Shown in pieces: positions 9,214 through 17,870 of a stretch of DNA of 64,000 bases. Under the pieces are notes generated by a model. It saw only the letters and a program-made list of their open reading frames with translations, did no database searches and was not told the DNA's origin. The translations under genes and the position numbers were made by a program. Location: assembly GCF_046098205.1 (NCBI RefSeq), contig NZ_JBJURJ010000007.1:248001-312000 (forward strand). The letters run 5' to 3'. Position 1 is the first letter of the stretch; each line of letters opens with the position of its first letter. The stretch is from Paenibacillus_AR mesotrionivorans (GTDB lineage Bacteria > Bacillota > Bacilli > Paenibacillales > NBRC-103111).

Positions 9214-10533
9214 ATGGATAGGATTCACCACCGTCTGGACAGGTATATGAGGGTTTGGGAAGAGGCCGGGCAGTTCAGCGGAACTGTTCTGGTGGCCCAG
9301 GGGGAACAGGTTCTCCTGCATCAAGGCTACGGGTTTGCCAATCTGGAGTTTGGGGCCCCCAATACGGCTGCCACTATATACAAAATTGCCAGCATCACCA
9401 AGCTGTTTACGGCTGCTGCTGTCCTGCAGCTTCATGACCAAGGGAAGCTTGCGCTGGAGGAGGATATAGCTGCTTATGTGCCAGAGTACAGACATGGCGG
9501 AGGAATCACCGTCCACCACCTGCTTTCCCACGCCTCCGGAATCCCGGATTACACGGCACTGCCGGAATACACGACACGCATAAAACTGTCGCCGGAGGTT
9601 ATCCTCCGGTGGCTGAATGATCATCCACCGACATGCGGGCCGGGGGAACGGACGGAGAAAAGCAATTCCAATTATGTGCTGTTGGCCCGGATTGTGGAGC
9701 AGGTCTCCGGTTTGGGCATAGAGGAGTATTACAGCAAAAACCTGTTCGGTCCTGCGGGGCTCGGGCATACCGGTGTCTGCCGCAATGGGGATGTAATTCC
9801 CGGTATGGCCAACGGCTATTCGGTTTCCGGCGAAGGAGCGGTGCATGCGGACTATTACGAGATGACCGGTGCTTACGGGAGCGGGTTTCTTTACTCCACA
9901 GCCGGTGATTTGCTGCAATGGACCAAAGCCTTGGGCAGCGGACAGATCATCAGCGGCGCTTCTTATGGCAGAATGACCTCGGCGTACGGATTCATGAAAT
10001 ATCTCGGCGCTTATGCGGGTTATGGTTGTCTGGTCAAGGGGAACCCGGCGGAAGAATTAGTGATGGACGGCAATATTTACGGTTACACCTGTACCGTCCA
10101 CCACCTGCTGCAGGAGGAAACCACCGTAATTGTGCTGGCCAACAATGATGCCGTTCCGGTTAACCGGATCCAAAGGGGGCTTGCAGGGCTATTGGCCGGC
10201 GAGGAGCCGGATATGCCCATAAATCCCAGCCAGTTGTTGGCAGGTCATGCGGAGCCGTACAAGCATCTGGCCGGCAAGTATGTGTTCTCTCCCATGGGCT
10301 GGGAATTTACGGTCAGCTGGGAGGAAGGGGAGCTGCGGGTGGACCGGTTGTTCATCCAAGCAGCCGGGCGGAAACGGTTTCCCCTGCGGTTGGTCTCTGC
10401 GGAAAACGGCATCGTGTCGTTCGTATGCGCCGTTTGCGACAGCACTTTTTTCTTCCGGTTGGAGGAGGACGGCAGCTGCCGCTGTGTAGAGTATGTGTTC
10501 GACACCCTGAAGCTTGTATACGAGAAAGTCTGA
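9214..10533 (+). CDS. Class C beta-lactamase-like serine hydrolase with altered motifs
   Basis: A 439-residue member of the penicillin-binding/esterase family (PF00144) with no obvious signal peptide. The nucleophile motif SITK is intact (Ser60, Lys63). The second motif, usually Y-S-N, reads K-S-N at residues 149-151. The third motif, usually H-x-G, reads M-D-G just before NIYGYT. The general-base tyrosine and the third-motif histidine are therefore both replaced. The C-terminal 120 residues form a family-typical extra beta domain. GGGAGGGAG precedes the ATG. It may be a weak esterase, a peptide-binding relic or an enzyme with changed chemistry. Confidence 0.8.
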   Translation: MDRIHHRLDRYMRVWEEAGQFSGTVLVAQGEQVLLHQGYGFANLEFGAPNTAATIYKIASITKLFTAAAVLQLHDQGKLALEEDIAAYVPEYRHGGGITVHHLLSHASGIPDYTALPEYTTRIKLSPEVILRWLNDHPPTCGPGERTEKSNSNYVLLARIVEQVSGLGIEEYYSKNLFGPAGLGHTGVCRNGDVIPGMANGYSVSGEGAVHADYYEMTGAYGSGFLYSTAGDLLQWTKALGSGQIISGASYGRMTSAYGFMKYLGAYAGYGCLVKGNPAEELVMDGNIYGYTCTVHHLLQEETTVIVLANNDAVPVNRIQRGLAGLLAGEEPDMPINPSQLLAGHAEPYKHLAGKYVFSPMGWEFTVSWEEGELRVDRLFIQAAGRKRFPLRLVSAENGIVSFVCAVCDSTFFFRLEEDGSCRCVEYVFDTLKLVYEKV

Positions 10534-10578
10534 GCCCAGCGATCCGGGTGATCCTGGCGATTAAAAGGAGGAGTAGCT

Positions 10579-11523
10579 TTGCCTTATCCCATTGAACAAA
10601 AATTTGTTGTGGCGGTTGCCTCCAGCGCCTTATTCCAACTGGATGAGGCGGATCAGGTGTTCCGGGAAAAAGGGGAGGAGGAGTACCGCACCTACCAGCG
10701 GGAGCATGAGCAAACGGTGCTTCAGCCGGGGGTGGCCTTCCCGCTGATCAAGCGGCTGCTGAATCTGAACGGGACGGAGCCGGAGGACCAGCCTGTAGAG
10801 GTGGTGCTGTTATCGCGGAACGATCCGGATACGGGGCTGCGGGTGTTTAAGTCCATTGAGCATTACGGCCTGTCCATATCCCGGGCGGCGTTTGTGGCAG
10901 GGGCCAATCCCTTCATCTATATGGAGGCCTTCAATGCCTCCCTGTTCCTCTCGGCTAACCTGGAGGATGTGCGGGAAGCGGTGGCTAACGGTTTGCCCGC
11001 GGCCCAGGTGTTTCCCTCCCAATACGTGGATGAGGAAGACGGGACAGAGCTGCGGATCGCCTTTGACTTCGACGGCATTATTGCCGATGATTCGGCGGAG
11101 GGTATTTATCAGGAGCTGGGGATGCTCCAGTTCCACGAGAACGAACGGCAGAAGGCCCGGGAGCTGCTGCCGCCCGGACCGTTGTTCAAGTTTTTCGGAG
11201 AAATCGCCCGCCTACAGAAGCGGGAATGGGAATGGGCGCGGCAGGATGAAGCGTATCGGCCGCGGATCCGCATTGCCATCGTTACCGCACGGAATGCCCC
11301 TGCCCATGAACGGGTGGTGACCACCCTGCGGAGCTTGGGCATCCGGGTGGACGAGGCTTTTTTCCTGGGCGGCATCGACAAGGGGAGGGTGCTGCGGGTG
11401 TTTAAGCCCCATATCTTCTTCGACGATCAGATCGGACATATCGAAGGTGTGGCCGGCATTTCGCCCTCGGCCCATGTTCCCTTCGGGATTACCAACGCTG
11501 CGGCGGTGAAGGCGCTGCGCTGA
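10579..11523 (+). CDS. Cytosolic 5'-nucleotidase (PF06189 family)
   Basis: The 314 residues resemble the NT5C1-type 5'-nucleotidases that hydrolyse nucleoside monophosphates. Visible motifs are the VVLLSRNDPDTG block at about 75-86, the HAD-like FDFDG at 162-166, IVTARNAPAHER and the late FFDDQ acid pair. The start is a TTG shortly after AAAAGGAGGAG, the only good site. It stands alone between a serine hydrolase and a convergent SGNH hydrolase. Confidence 0.85.
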   Translation: MPYPIEQKFVVAVASSALFQLDEADQVFREKGEEEYRTYQREHEQTVLQPGVAFPLIKRLLNLNGTEPEDQPVEVVLLSRNDPDTGLRVFKSIEHYGLSISRAAFVAGANPFIYMEAFNASLFLSANLEDVREAVANGLPAAQVFPSQYVDEEDGTELRIAFDFDGIIADDSAEGIYQELGMLQFHENERQKARELLPPGPLFKFFGEIARLQKREWEWARQDEAYRPRIRIAIVTARNAPAHERVVTTLRSLGIRVDEAFFLGGIDKGRVLRVFKPHIFFDDQIGHIEGVAGISPSAHVPFGITNAAAVKALR

Positions 11524-11551
11524 CGGAGAGCCTTCACCGCCGGAACCGGGT

Positions 11552-12163
11552 TTACAGGCTGTTCAGGAAGGGCACCGCCATATCGGCGATCCGCCGGTGG
11601 CCCGCCTCGTTGGGATGCAGACGGTCGGAGGTGAAGTGGGCCAGCGTCAGCAGGTTGATGCCGCTTTGCCCGTACAAGTCCAGCACCGGCAGGGCATACC
11701 GCCGGCCGATCTCCCGGACGGCTTCCACATAGTCGGACAACCGGTAACCCGCTCCGTTGACAGAGAAGATATTCCAGCCATCCTTGTCCCGCATCAGCGG
11801 GGTCCACAGATTCAGGCGTGCAGCGGGATGGGCGGTGAGGATTTCCTCTACCAGGGTGGTGTATGCCCCGTAGAAGGTATAGATGCTCCGTGTTTCGATG
11901 GTGCCCAGGGGCATATCCAGCCGGAAGTCGTTGGTGCCGGCGAAGATGGTGATGCATTCCGGGGCACCTTCAATTGCCTTGCCCATATGCGTGGTTGCCC
12001 CATAATCCCGGTCTCCTCCGGCGGTCATGGGGCATCCGCCTTTGCCCAGGTTTTGTACGGTGGAGAACCCCAGCGCTTCCTGTACTAGGGGCTGGTAGCC
12101 ATTGGCTGCCGTGATGCTGTCGCCCAGGGTGGCCCATGCTTTATCCGTCCATTTGCCGTTCAT
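11552..12163 (-). CDS. SGNH/GDSL-family hydrolase
   Basis: A 203-residue cytosolic SGNH hydrolase (lipase/acylesterase type). Block I is LGDSIT with nucleophile Ser16, block III is GTND (76-79), and block V is D180-RLH183, giving the Ser-Asp-His triad. AAAGGAG lies six bases before the ATG. It is convergent with the 5'-nucleotidase. The substrate, probably an acetylated sugar or lipid, is not determinable. Confidence 0.85.
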   Translation of the reverse strand: MNGKWTDKAWATLGDSITAANGYQPLVQEALGFSTVQNLGKGGCPMTAGGDRDYGATTHMGKAIEGAPECITIFAGTNDFRLDMPLGTIETRSIYTFYGAYTTLVEEILTAHPAARLNLWTPLMRDKDGWNIFSVNGAGYRLSDYVEAVREIGRRYALPVLDLYGQSGINLLTLAHFTSDRLHPNEAGHRRIADMAVPFLNSL

Positions 12164-12211
12164 ATGTCGAGCTCCTTTGGTTTCGAGATTCTTCGCATCT
12201 ATTATAGGAGA

Positions 12212-12226
12212 AGCCCGCTGCGGCGG
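12212..12226 (+). repeat. 15-bp element shared with 40313-40327
   Basis: AGCCCGCTGCGGCGG occurs identically at 40313-40327. In both places it follows a TATA(G)-rich stretch on the same strand within about 12 nt. Only the 40313 copy has a plus-strand gene downstream. A common short intergenic element is suggested. Confidence 0.4.
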
Positions 12227-12266
12227 CTAGTTTACCTTTGGTATGCGTTTATCCGTAAAGCCGGAT

Positions 12267-12914
12267 TCATCCGGCGGTAGTGAGGGCGGCAGCCGGGCTG
12301 GTTACCGCCAGCTCATGACGGCTGCGTCCCGCAGCCCGCTGAGGACCGGTATAGGTAGGCTGCTGGCTGGCTGCCTCACGCCATTGCTCCAGCAGCTCCC
12401 GCACCGAGCCGCGGAAGATGGGGGCCAGCTCCTCCAGAGCTGCAAGGTCCCCCGGTGTGGTTAAGGCCGGAGGCTTCTCCAGACGGACTGCACCGTTTTC
12501 CTGGAGCACCGTGGCGACAAACTGGGAGCAAAAAAAGGCATTATCCCGGCTCCACGCCCGGTTCATGGCCACGCCCACCAATCCCCACACGCTGTATTTG
12601 TACTGGTCCTGCCGTTGGCGCATCTCATCCACGTGGCGCTGCAGCCGCGTATACACGGAGGAGCTCACGGAGCAGCGGTATAACGCGCAGGAGGCATCCA
12701 GAAGAAGGCTGCTCTTTAAGCTCTCCCGGACAAAACCCCCGATAAACGGATTGCTTGGTTTTTTGCGGCCGAAGCTGTAGATTTCCTGCAGTTCCTGGTC
12801 CAGCACCAGCGACGCATGGGAGAGCGGCTGTTTGGTGTACCATTTGATCATCCGTCCCAGCACCGTCCCCGAGTCGGTTAATAACACATACACTTGCCTT
12901 TCTTCCTTATTCAT
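12267..12914 (-). CDS. Permuted papain-like (NlpC/P60-type) protein
   Basis: About 215 residues. His33 in PLSHASLVLD comes before Cys129 in FFCSQFVATVL, the reverse of the classical NlpC/P60 order and typical of permuted papain-like YiiX/YaeF proteins, which act as amidases, peptidases or thioesterases. No signal peptide is seen. The last 40 residues are low-complexity Ala/Gln/Thr. The ATG at 12914 has a modest CAGGGG site; the one at 12935 has none. The function is unknown. Confidence 0.65.
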   Translation of the reverse strand: MNKEERQVYVLLTDSGTVLGRMIKWYTKQPLSHASLVLDQELQEIYSFGRKKPSNPFIGGFVRESLKSSLLLDASCALYRCSVSSSVYTRLQRHVDEMRQRQDQYKYSVWGLVGVAMNRAWSRDNAFFCSQFVATVLQENGAVRLEKPPALTTPGDLAALEELAPIFRGSVRELLEQWREAASQQPTYTGPQRAAGRSRHELAVTSPAAALTTAG

Positions 12915-13005
12915 TGGTATCCCCTGCCCGTTCATAATGATTTCTGTAGTTCAAGCATACAGGGAGAACGTAAACCGCAAAACCATCCCGGGATGTGTTG
13001 TTTAT

Positions 13006-13057
13006 CCCGACCAAAGTCGGGCTCCGGGACCAGTCCGAGGCCGGAAAGCTCTTTTTT
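13006..13057 (+). other. Hairpin cluster ending in a T-run upstream of the SEC-C gene
   Basis: A perfect CCCGAC-CAAA-GTCGGG hairpin (13006-13021) is followed by an imperfect GCTCCGG / CCGGAAAGC pairing and then CTTTTTT (13051-13057). The arrangement could be a terminator of an unseen short transcript or a leader attenuator for the SEC-C gene at 13119. Confidence 0.35.
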
Positions 13058-13118
13058 CATACCAAAGTGGGGGGCGATGGTTTAAAATAGAGGTAATTAT
13101 ATAAATAGATGGAGTGAA

Positions 13119-14318
13119 ATGATGAAGTCGACTGATCAAAAATTCTTCGATAAACTAAATAAACAATACGCTGTTCCGGGGGAGCCGCGGACGGCATTGG
13201 CGGAATGCCTGGCGCTTCAAAAGAAAACGATGCTGTCCCAGCTGGCCTCCGATCTGGAGGTGGCCGGCCGATCCCGCATGAACAAGGAGGAGCTGGCCGC
13301 CGCTTTAAGTCAGGCTCTGCTGGAGCCAAAGGCTATACTTCGAACCATGGATGTCATAAACCGTACGGAACGGGAGCTGTGGGAGCGTCTTCTGAAGCAG
13401 CCTGTTCTGGAGAACGATGAGTTTTATCCTTCGCAATACACGATTCTGCAGAATGGAGGTTTGATCTATACCTTCTGGCAAGAGGATAAGCTTGCGCTTG
13501 TGCTGCCGGAGGAAATCCGTCAGGTTTATGAGGGCTTGGATTTACGAGAATTTTGGGCAAAATGGGAGCGCCAGCACCTGATTACGGATTATATCGCAGC
13601 TGCCGCAAACCTGTATGGGGCTTGTGAACGGAGCAAGCTGCTGGAGATATTTAATAATCAGAATAAAGAAGCCGCCACTGATGACGAAGTGACCTTGGCC
13701 GGACTCAAGCTTATGTACCCGCACCGGGAGTATCTGATTTATGAAGACTATTGGATCAGCAATTATTTTGAAGATGACGATACCAGGGAAGAACTGGCGG
13801 AGCTGCTGGAGTTAAGCCGGAACAAACCTTATTATATCCCTCCGAAAACGGAGTTTTTGCGTTATGCCGACAACTTGTACACCCCCAACACCCTTCAGTT
13901 TGAAAAACTGAAGACCTATGTATCCCGGCATATTGTGCGTGACCGGGAGCTTGCAGAGACAGTCGCAGACAATATCCGGTTGGCTAGCAGTATGGAGGCG
14001 CCGCTGGATGAGCTGTTGGACGAGTTTCTTTATTTGGATATTGAGCTCAGCGAGCAGCAGATTGATGGCCTGCTTCCGCTTCTGGTGGAGCTGCGCAACA
14101 ACACAAGGCTCTGGACAAACCGCGGGTATACTCCGGTGGAAATGAGGAACCTGTTTACCCCTCCGGCAGCTCTGTTGGCTGCCCGCCCCATGGGGACCAT
14201 GGTTAAGCCGGATTTCGCCCGGAATGCGGCAGTGCCCAAGGTGGGACGCAATGACCCTTGTCCCTGCGGCAGCGGCAAAAAGCATAAGAAGTGCTGTGGA
14301 GCTGTTGTGAAAGAGTAG
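13119..14318 (+). CDS. SEC-C zinc-motif protein of unknown function
   Basis: A 399-residue cytosolic protein, largely helical and acidic, with no recognised enzymatic domain. It ends in a SEC-C zinc-binding motif (RNDPCPCGSGKKHKKCC), like the tail of SecA, which mediates binding to ribosomes or other partners. Two adjacent ATG codons (13119, 13122) follow GGAGTGAA; the second has the better spacing. The next gene starts 44 nt downstream and may be co-transcribed. Confidence 0.75.
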   Translation: MMKSTDQKFFDKLNKQYAVPGEPRTALAECLALQKKTMLSQLASDLEVAGRSRMNKEELAAALSQALLEPKAILRTMDVINRTERELWERLLKQPVLENDEFYPSQYTILQNGGLIYTFWQEDKLALVLPEEIRQVYEGLDLREFWAKWERQHLITDYIAAAANLYGACERSKLLEIFNNQNKEAATDDEVTLAGLKLMYPHREYLIYEDYWISNYFEDDDTREELAELLELSRNKPYYIPPKTEFLRYADNLYTPNTLQFEKLKTYVSRHIVRDRELAETVADNIRLASSMEAPLDELLDEFLYLDIELSEQQIDGLLPLLVELRNNTRLWTNRGYTPVEMRNLFTPPAALLAARPMGTMVKPDFARNAAVPKVGRNDPCPCGSGKKHKKCCGAVVKE

Positions 14319-14362
14319 GTAAGCGTAAGTATAGAGTTAGGAATGAGAGGAAGCGGATAACG

Positions 14363-15181
14363 GTGAGCGTTCTTACAGTTGATGCGGAGAAATGTATGGT
14401 ATGTGGAGTTTGCGAGGAGGTTTGTCCCGCGAACTATATTCTCATGAATGATGAAGGGCCGCAGGAGGCCGAGGGTGGACGCTGCATTGCCTGCGGGCAT
14501 TGTGTGGCAGCCTGCCCGTCGGAGGCGCTGGATAACAGTCTTACGCCATTGGCGGCGCAGACAGCTGTACGCAAGGAGCTCCAGTGGAACGCGGAAGGGG
14601 CAAAGCAGTTTCTTCGCTCCCGGCGTTCCGTGCGGGTGTACCGGCAGGAGCCGGTGAAGCGGGAGGAGCTGACGGAGCTTCTCGATGTTGCCCGGTATGC
14701 GCCAACTGCCAGCAACACCCAGGGAATTACCTTTCAGGTGATCAGCGGTGCGGAGCGGCTGAACCGGATCTGGCAAACGGTGATTGCCTGGATGGAGGAG
14801 CAGGTGGAGGCATCCGGGGGAAGAGGCTTCAGCTATTTGAAGCTGCATATTGCGGCCGCCCGCCGGGGGAAGGATACCATTCTGCGCGGTGCACCCCACC
14901 TGATCCTGGCCTTGGCCCCGGCAAAAATGACCCAGCACACGGGCAGAAGCAACGCCGAATTTGTCTTGGCTTATGCGGAGCTGTACGCTCCCAGCCTCGG
15001 ACTCGGCACCTGCTGGGGCGGCTTCGTCCAGCATTGTGCCTTCAGCGGGTATGAGCCGCTGCTCCGGGAGCTGGAGTTGCCGGAGGGCAGGAATTTGGCA
15101 GGTGCCATCATGGCCGGTTATCCCAAGTACCGGTATTCCCGCCTGGTGGACCGGAACCCGCTGGAGATTTCCTGGAAGTGA
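14363..15181 (+). CDS. Nitroreductase with N-terminal 2[4Fe-4S] ferredoxin domain
   Basis: About 272 residues from a GTG at 14363 that lies 9 nt after AGGAAG; upstream sequence in frame has no good start. Two CxxCxxCxxxCP clusters (Cys 11/14/17/21 and 41/44/47/51) bind [4Fe-4S] centres. They are followed by an FMN-binding nitroreductase domain beginning RSRRSVRVYRQEPV and including APTASNTQG. Such fusions pass electrons from the iron-sulfur clusters to flavin to reduce nitro compounds, quinones or similar substrates. Confidence 0.85.
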   Translation: MSVLTVDAEKCMVCGVCEEVCPANYILMNDEGPQEAEGGRCIACGHCVAACPSEALDNSLTPLAAQTAVRKELQWNAEGAKQFLRSRRSVRVYRQEPVKREELTELLDVARYAPTASNTQGITFQVISGAERLNRIWQTVIAWMEEQVEASGGRGFSYLKLHIAAARRGKDTILRGAPHLILALAPAKMTQHTGRSNAEFVLAYAELYAPSLGLGTCWGGFVQHCAFSGYEPLLRELELPEGRNLAGAIMAGYPKYRYSRLVDRNPLEISWK

Positions 15182-15261
15182 TAGTTCAGGATATCCAACA
15201 AGCTTGTCAGCATGATATGATAAAAATTGGATGAAAGGCTGACGAATGGAGGGGCTTGTAT

Positions 15262-15561
15262 ATGTCGAATGCCCGGGTGATGCGGTGGGTTTCAGGCGGA
15301 CTGGAGCTGCTTTTGGCCATTCCCTTTTTGGGAGGATTGATCGTTCTGTCGACGGTGTATGTGGCATTGGGGATTATGCTGGTGCTGCATATTCTCACCC
15401 TGATTATGTCCAGGGACGAATCGGAACCGGTATACGGGTCTGTGATGGGTATCATCACATCCGTGCTGGCGTGGATTCCCTTTCTGGGCTGGCTGCTGCA
15501 TCTGGTCACGGCAATCCTTCTTCTGGTTTCGGCAAGCTCCCGCAAGGGTAGATATAGATAG
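15262..15561 (+). CDS. Small integral membrane protein
   Basis: A 99-residue protein with three hydrophobic segments (about 9-28, 28-48 and 60-90), a charged MSRDESEP connection between the second and third, and a basic C-terminus. GGAGGGG sits seven bases before the ATG; an in-frame TTG at 15256 is less likely. No family recognised. A strong terminator follows. Confidence 0.65.
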   Translation: MSNARVMRWVSGGLELLLAIPFLGGLIVLSTVYVALGIMLVLHILTLIMSRDESEPVYGSVMGIITSVLAWIPFLGWLLHLVTAILLLVSASSRKGRYR

Positions 15562-15587
15562 GAAGATGTGGGAACGCGAAATTTAAT

Positions 15588-15628
15588 AAGCACACGACGC
15601 TTCTTCCAGGCGTCCGTGTGCTTTTTTG
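15588..15628 (+). terminator. Rho-independent terminator
   Basis: GCACACG-A-CGC pairs with GCG-TC-CGTGTGC, and six T follow. It ends the small membrane protein transcript. The region also lies downstream of the convergent VOC gene. Confidence 0.8.
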
Positions 15629-15649
15629 TTGAGGCTATACTTGGGAGGT

Positions 15650-16069
15650 CTAGTGCTGCTGCTCCTGGCTCAGCTGCCAGCCGATGCCGAATCTGTCTGT
15701 GAGATTGGCGTAAGCCTTGCTCCAGAAGGTTTCCTGCAGCTCCATATGAACAGTGCCACCCACCTTCAGCTTGTCGAAATAACGTTTTACTTCATCCGTT
15801 TCCTTGCTTACGACCGAGATGCTAATGTTATTGCCCTGTATGTAGGGGTGGCCGGGGAATACATCCGAGCACATTACGGGAGTGCCGTGAATGAAAAATT
15901 GGGTGTGCATAATCAGATGTTTGGCTTCCTCCGGAATCGGGTGGGAGGGGTCCCCCGGGGCGTCACCGAAGGCCATAAATACCGGCTTGTCCGACTCGAA
16001 AACATCCGCATAGAATTCGACAGCTTCCCGGCAATTCCCATTGAAGTTGATATAAGGATTGATAGCCAT
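15650..16069 (-). CDS. VOC-family (PhnB-like) protein
   Basis: A 139-residue single-domain vicinal-oxygen-chelate protein of the PhnB / 3-demethylubiquinone-methyltransferase-like subgroup: INPYINFNGNCREAVEFYADVF at the start and FGIGWQL at the end, with HTQFFI in the middle. The ATG at 16069 has GGGAG eight bases upstream, so it is chosen over the in-frame GTG at 16075. Members are metal-dependent or have lost catalysis; the substrate is unknown. Confidence 0.85.
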   Translation of the reverse strand: MAINPYINFNGNCREAVEFYADVFESDKPVFMAFGDAPGDPSHPIPEEAKHLIMHTQFFIHGTPVMCSDVFPGHPYIQGNNISISVVSKETDEVKRYFDKLKVGGTVHMELQETFWSKAYANLTDRFGIGWQLSQEQQH

Positions 16070-16184
16070 ATCCACAGCTCCCTTAACTTATTTAGAGTCA
16101 TCCTCATCTTACTATCGTTCCATAGTATTGGCAATTCTACGGCGGAATTATCCCAGGCCGCTTCGGATTTCCCTGAAAGTTCCG

Positions 16185-16213
16185 TTGACAGACCTGTAGA
16201 ACCGGTGTATCCT
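16185..16213 (+). promoter_or_regulatory. Sigma-A promoter for the MATE gene
   Basis: A consensus -35 TTGACA (16185-16190), a 17-bp spacer and TATCCT (16208-16213) preceded by TG. Transcription would begin near 16220, leaving a leader of about 150 nt before the MATE start. Confidence 0.7.
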
Positions 16214-16224
16214 CAATCAGGTAT

Positions 16225-16319
16225 GCCCTAACCGGCGGATTGTCCGCGGCAGTTGGGCTGGTGTTTACCGTTTACCCGTTGAACCGGCGCTGCTCTTCTT
16301 TACTAGAGAAGAGTTTTTT
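16225..16319 (+). promoter_or_regulatory. Leader with terminator: putative attenuator
   Basis: The leader folds into GCCC(T)AAC / GTTGGGC (16225-16232 with 16252-16258) enclosing GCGGA / TCCGC. A terminator-like hairpin CTCTTCT / AGAAGAG (16293-16313) with six T follows, ahead of the MATE coding region. A tiny frame ATG-CCC-TAA (16223-16231) starts almost at the predicted transcript end. This suggests conditional termination controlling the exporter. No known riboswitch class was recognised. Confidence 0.45.
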
Positions 16320-16368
16320 CCTTTATTAGGACCAATTCACCATTATAAGCAGAAAAGAATGTGATGAC

Positions 16369-17760
16369 ATGGGACAGCAAGCGTTACCCGGCAAAAAGCC
16401 CGGTCTCCTGGATAAGTATTTTACCGGGGAATCCATGGATTACCGGCAGATTATATCCTTGTTCATTCCGATCCTGATTGACCAATTATTCGTCATCGGG
16501 CTGAATTTGGTCAACACCGCCATGGTCAGCTCCTACGGCGTCGCCGCCATCAGTGCGGTGAATATGGTAGATTCCCTGAATATCTTTCTGATGCAGGTGT
16601 TTATCGCACTGGCAACGGGCGGGACCGTGGTGGTGGCTCAATACAAGGGCAGCGGCAATGATGCGATGGTCTCCAGATCGGGGGCCTCCTCTGTGACCGT
16701 CGTTTCTCTGGTGGCCCTGGTAATAGGCGCAATTGTGGTGGCCTTCCATAATCCCATCCTGCATCTGCTCTTCGGCACAGCCGAACCTGATGTAATGGAC
16801 AATGCCCGAACCTATCTCATCGGCAGCGGCATTTCCTTCGGCGGGGCCGGTATCGTCCAGGCCGTCTGCGGCGTACTCCGGGGAACGGGCAAAACCCGGG
16901 CATCCTTGGCTCTGTCGCTGATCACCAACATCTCCTATGTGGCGTTGAACGGTGTGTTTATTCACATGCTGGGTATGGGTGTTACCGGCATGACCATTGC
17001 CGTGAACATCGCCCGGTATCTCGGTGCGGCCTGCGCTATCTTTTATCTGTTGCGGATGGAGACTACGCTGGGTCTGCGGCTTGCGGATTTTTTCCGGCTG
17101 CAGATTTCCATGCTGAAGAAGATCATGTTTATCGGACTGCCCTTCGCCGCGGAGCAAATGTTCTTCAACGGGGGTAAGCTGCTGACACAGATCTTCATCG
17201 TAAGCCTTGGAACGTATGCCATCGCTACCAATGCCATTGGCAATACCATTGCAGGTTTGGCCCAAATTCCATCCGGGGCCTTGTCGTTGACTATCGTGAC
17301 CGTCGTAGGCCAATGTATGGGGCGGCGGGATGTACAGGATGCGCGCAAGTTTATCAAATCCTTTATTCTCCTGTCCTCCTTGTCCCTGCTGCTGATGGCC
17401 TTGATCCTGCTTCCTTTGTTCTATCCGCTGGTCAGCCTGTTTAATCCGCCGGATGAAATTATGCATGATCTCTTTATCCTGACGGTGATCAACTTTGTAT
17501 TCCAAGTGCCGCTCTGGTCCATCAGCTTCATTACCCCTGCAGCGCTGCGGGCGGCCGGAGATTCCAAATTTACCTCGATCATCGCCATGCTCACCATGTG
17601 GCTGTTCCGGGTAGTGTTGGGGTACGTGCTCGGCATCATGCTGGGATACGGCATCATCGGCGTATGGCTGGCGATGAACTGCGAATGGGGCGTACGGGGA
17701 GCTATCTTCCTGTGGCGCTACCGGGGAACCAAGTGGTATGCCCACCGGTTGATCGATTAA
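16369..17760 (+). CDS. MATE-family multidrug/cation exporter
   Basis: A 463-residue membrane protein with about twelve hydrophobic segments in two halves. The family-typical features are QLFVIGLNLVNTAMVSSYG in the first helices, VAQYKGSGN after the second, and the repeat of the fold after about residue 235. MATE proteins export cationic drugs or metabolites with sodium or proton antiport. The ribosome site before the ATG is weak; an alternative ATG at 16435 after GGGGAA cannot be excluded. An upstream promoter and a leader terminator suggest inducible expression. Confidence 0.9.
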   Translation: MGQQALPGKKPGLLDKYFTGESMDYRQIISLFIPILIDQLFVIGLNLVNTAMVSSYGVAAISAVNMVDSLNIFLMQVFIALATGGTVVVAQYKGSGNDAMVSRSGASSVTVVSLVALVIGAIVVAFHNPILHLLFGTAEPDVMDNARTYLIGSGISFGGAGIVQAVCGVLRGTGKTRASLALSLITNISYVALNGVFIHMLGMGVTGMTIAVNIARYLGAACAIFYLLRMETTLGLRLADFFRLQISMLKKIMFIGLPFAAEQMFFNGGKLLTQIFIVSLGTYAIATNAIGNTIAGLAQIPSGALSLTIVTVVGQCMGRRDVQDARKFIKSFILLSSLSLLLMALILLPLFYPLVSLFNPPDEIMHDLFILTVINFVFQVPLWSISFITPAALRAAGDSKFTSIIAMLTMWLFRVVLGYVLGIMLGYGIIGVWLAMNCEWGVRGAIFLWRYRGTKWYAHRLID

Positions 17761-17818
17761 GTGCTGCCGTACCGCTCTGCAGATATGCATTCAATCCTCA
17801 AATATACAAATGCGAAAG

Positions 17819-17857
17819 AGACTGCTGCCTTCTCATAAGAAGGTGCAGTCTTTTTTT
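17819..17857 (+). terminator. Rho-independent terminator
   Basis: AGACTGC-TGCCTTC pairs with GAAGG-TGCAGTCT around TCATAA, followed by seven T. It ends the MATE transcript. Confidence 0.85.
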
Positions 17858-17870
17858 GTAGATGACGGAG

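Noticed and set aside
15246..15551. Alternative frame of 101 codons overlapping the small membrane protein
   Set aside because: The chosen frame has the better-placed ribosome site and clear membrane segments; the alternative is Gly/Ser-rich noise.
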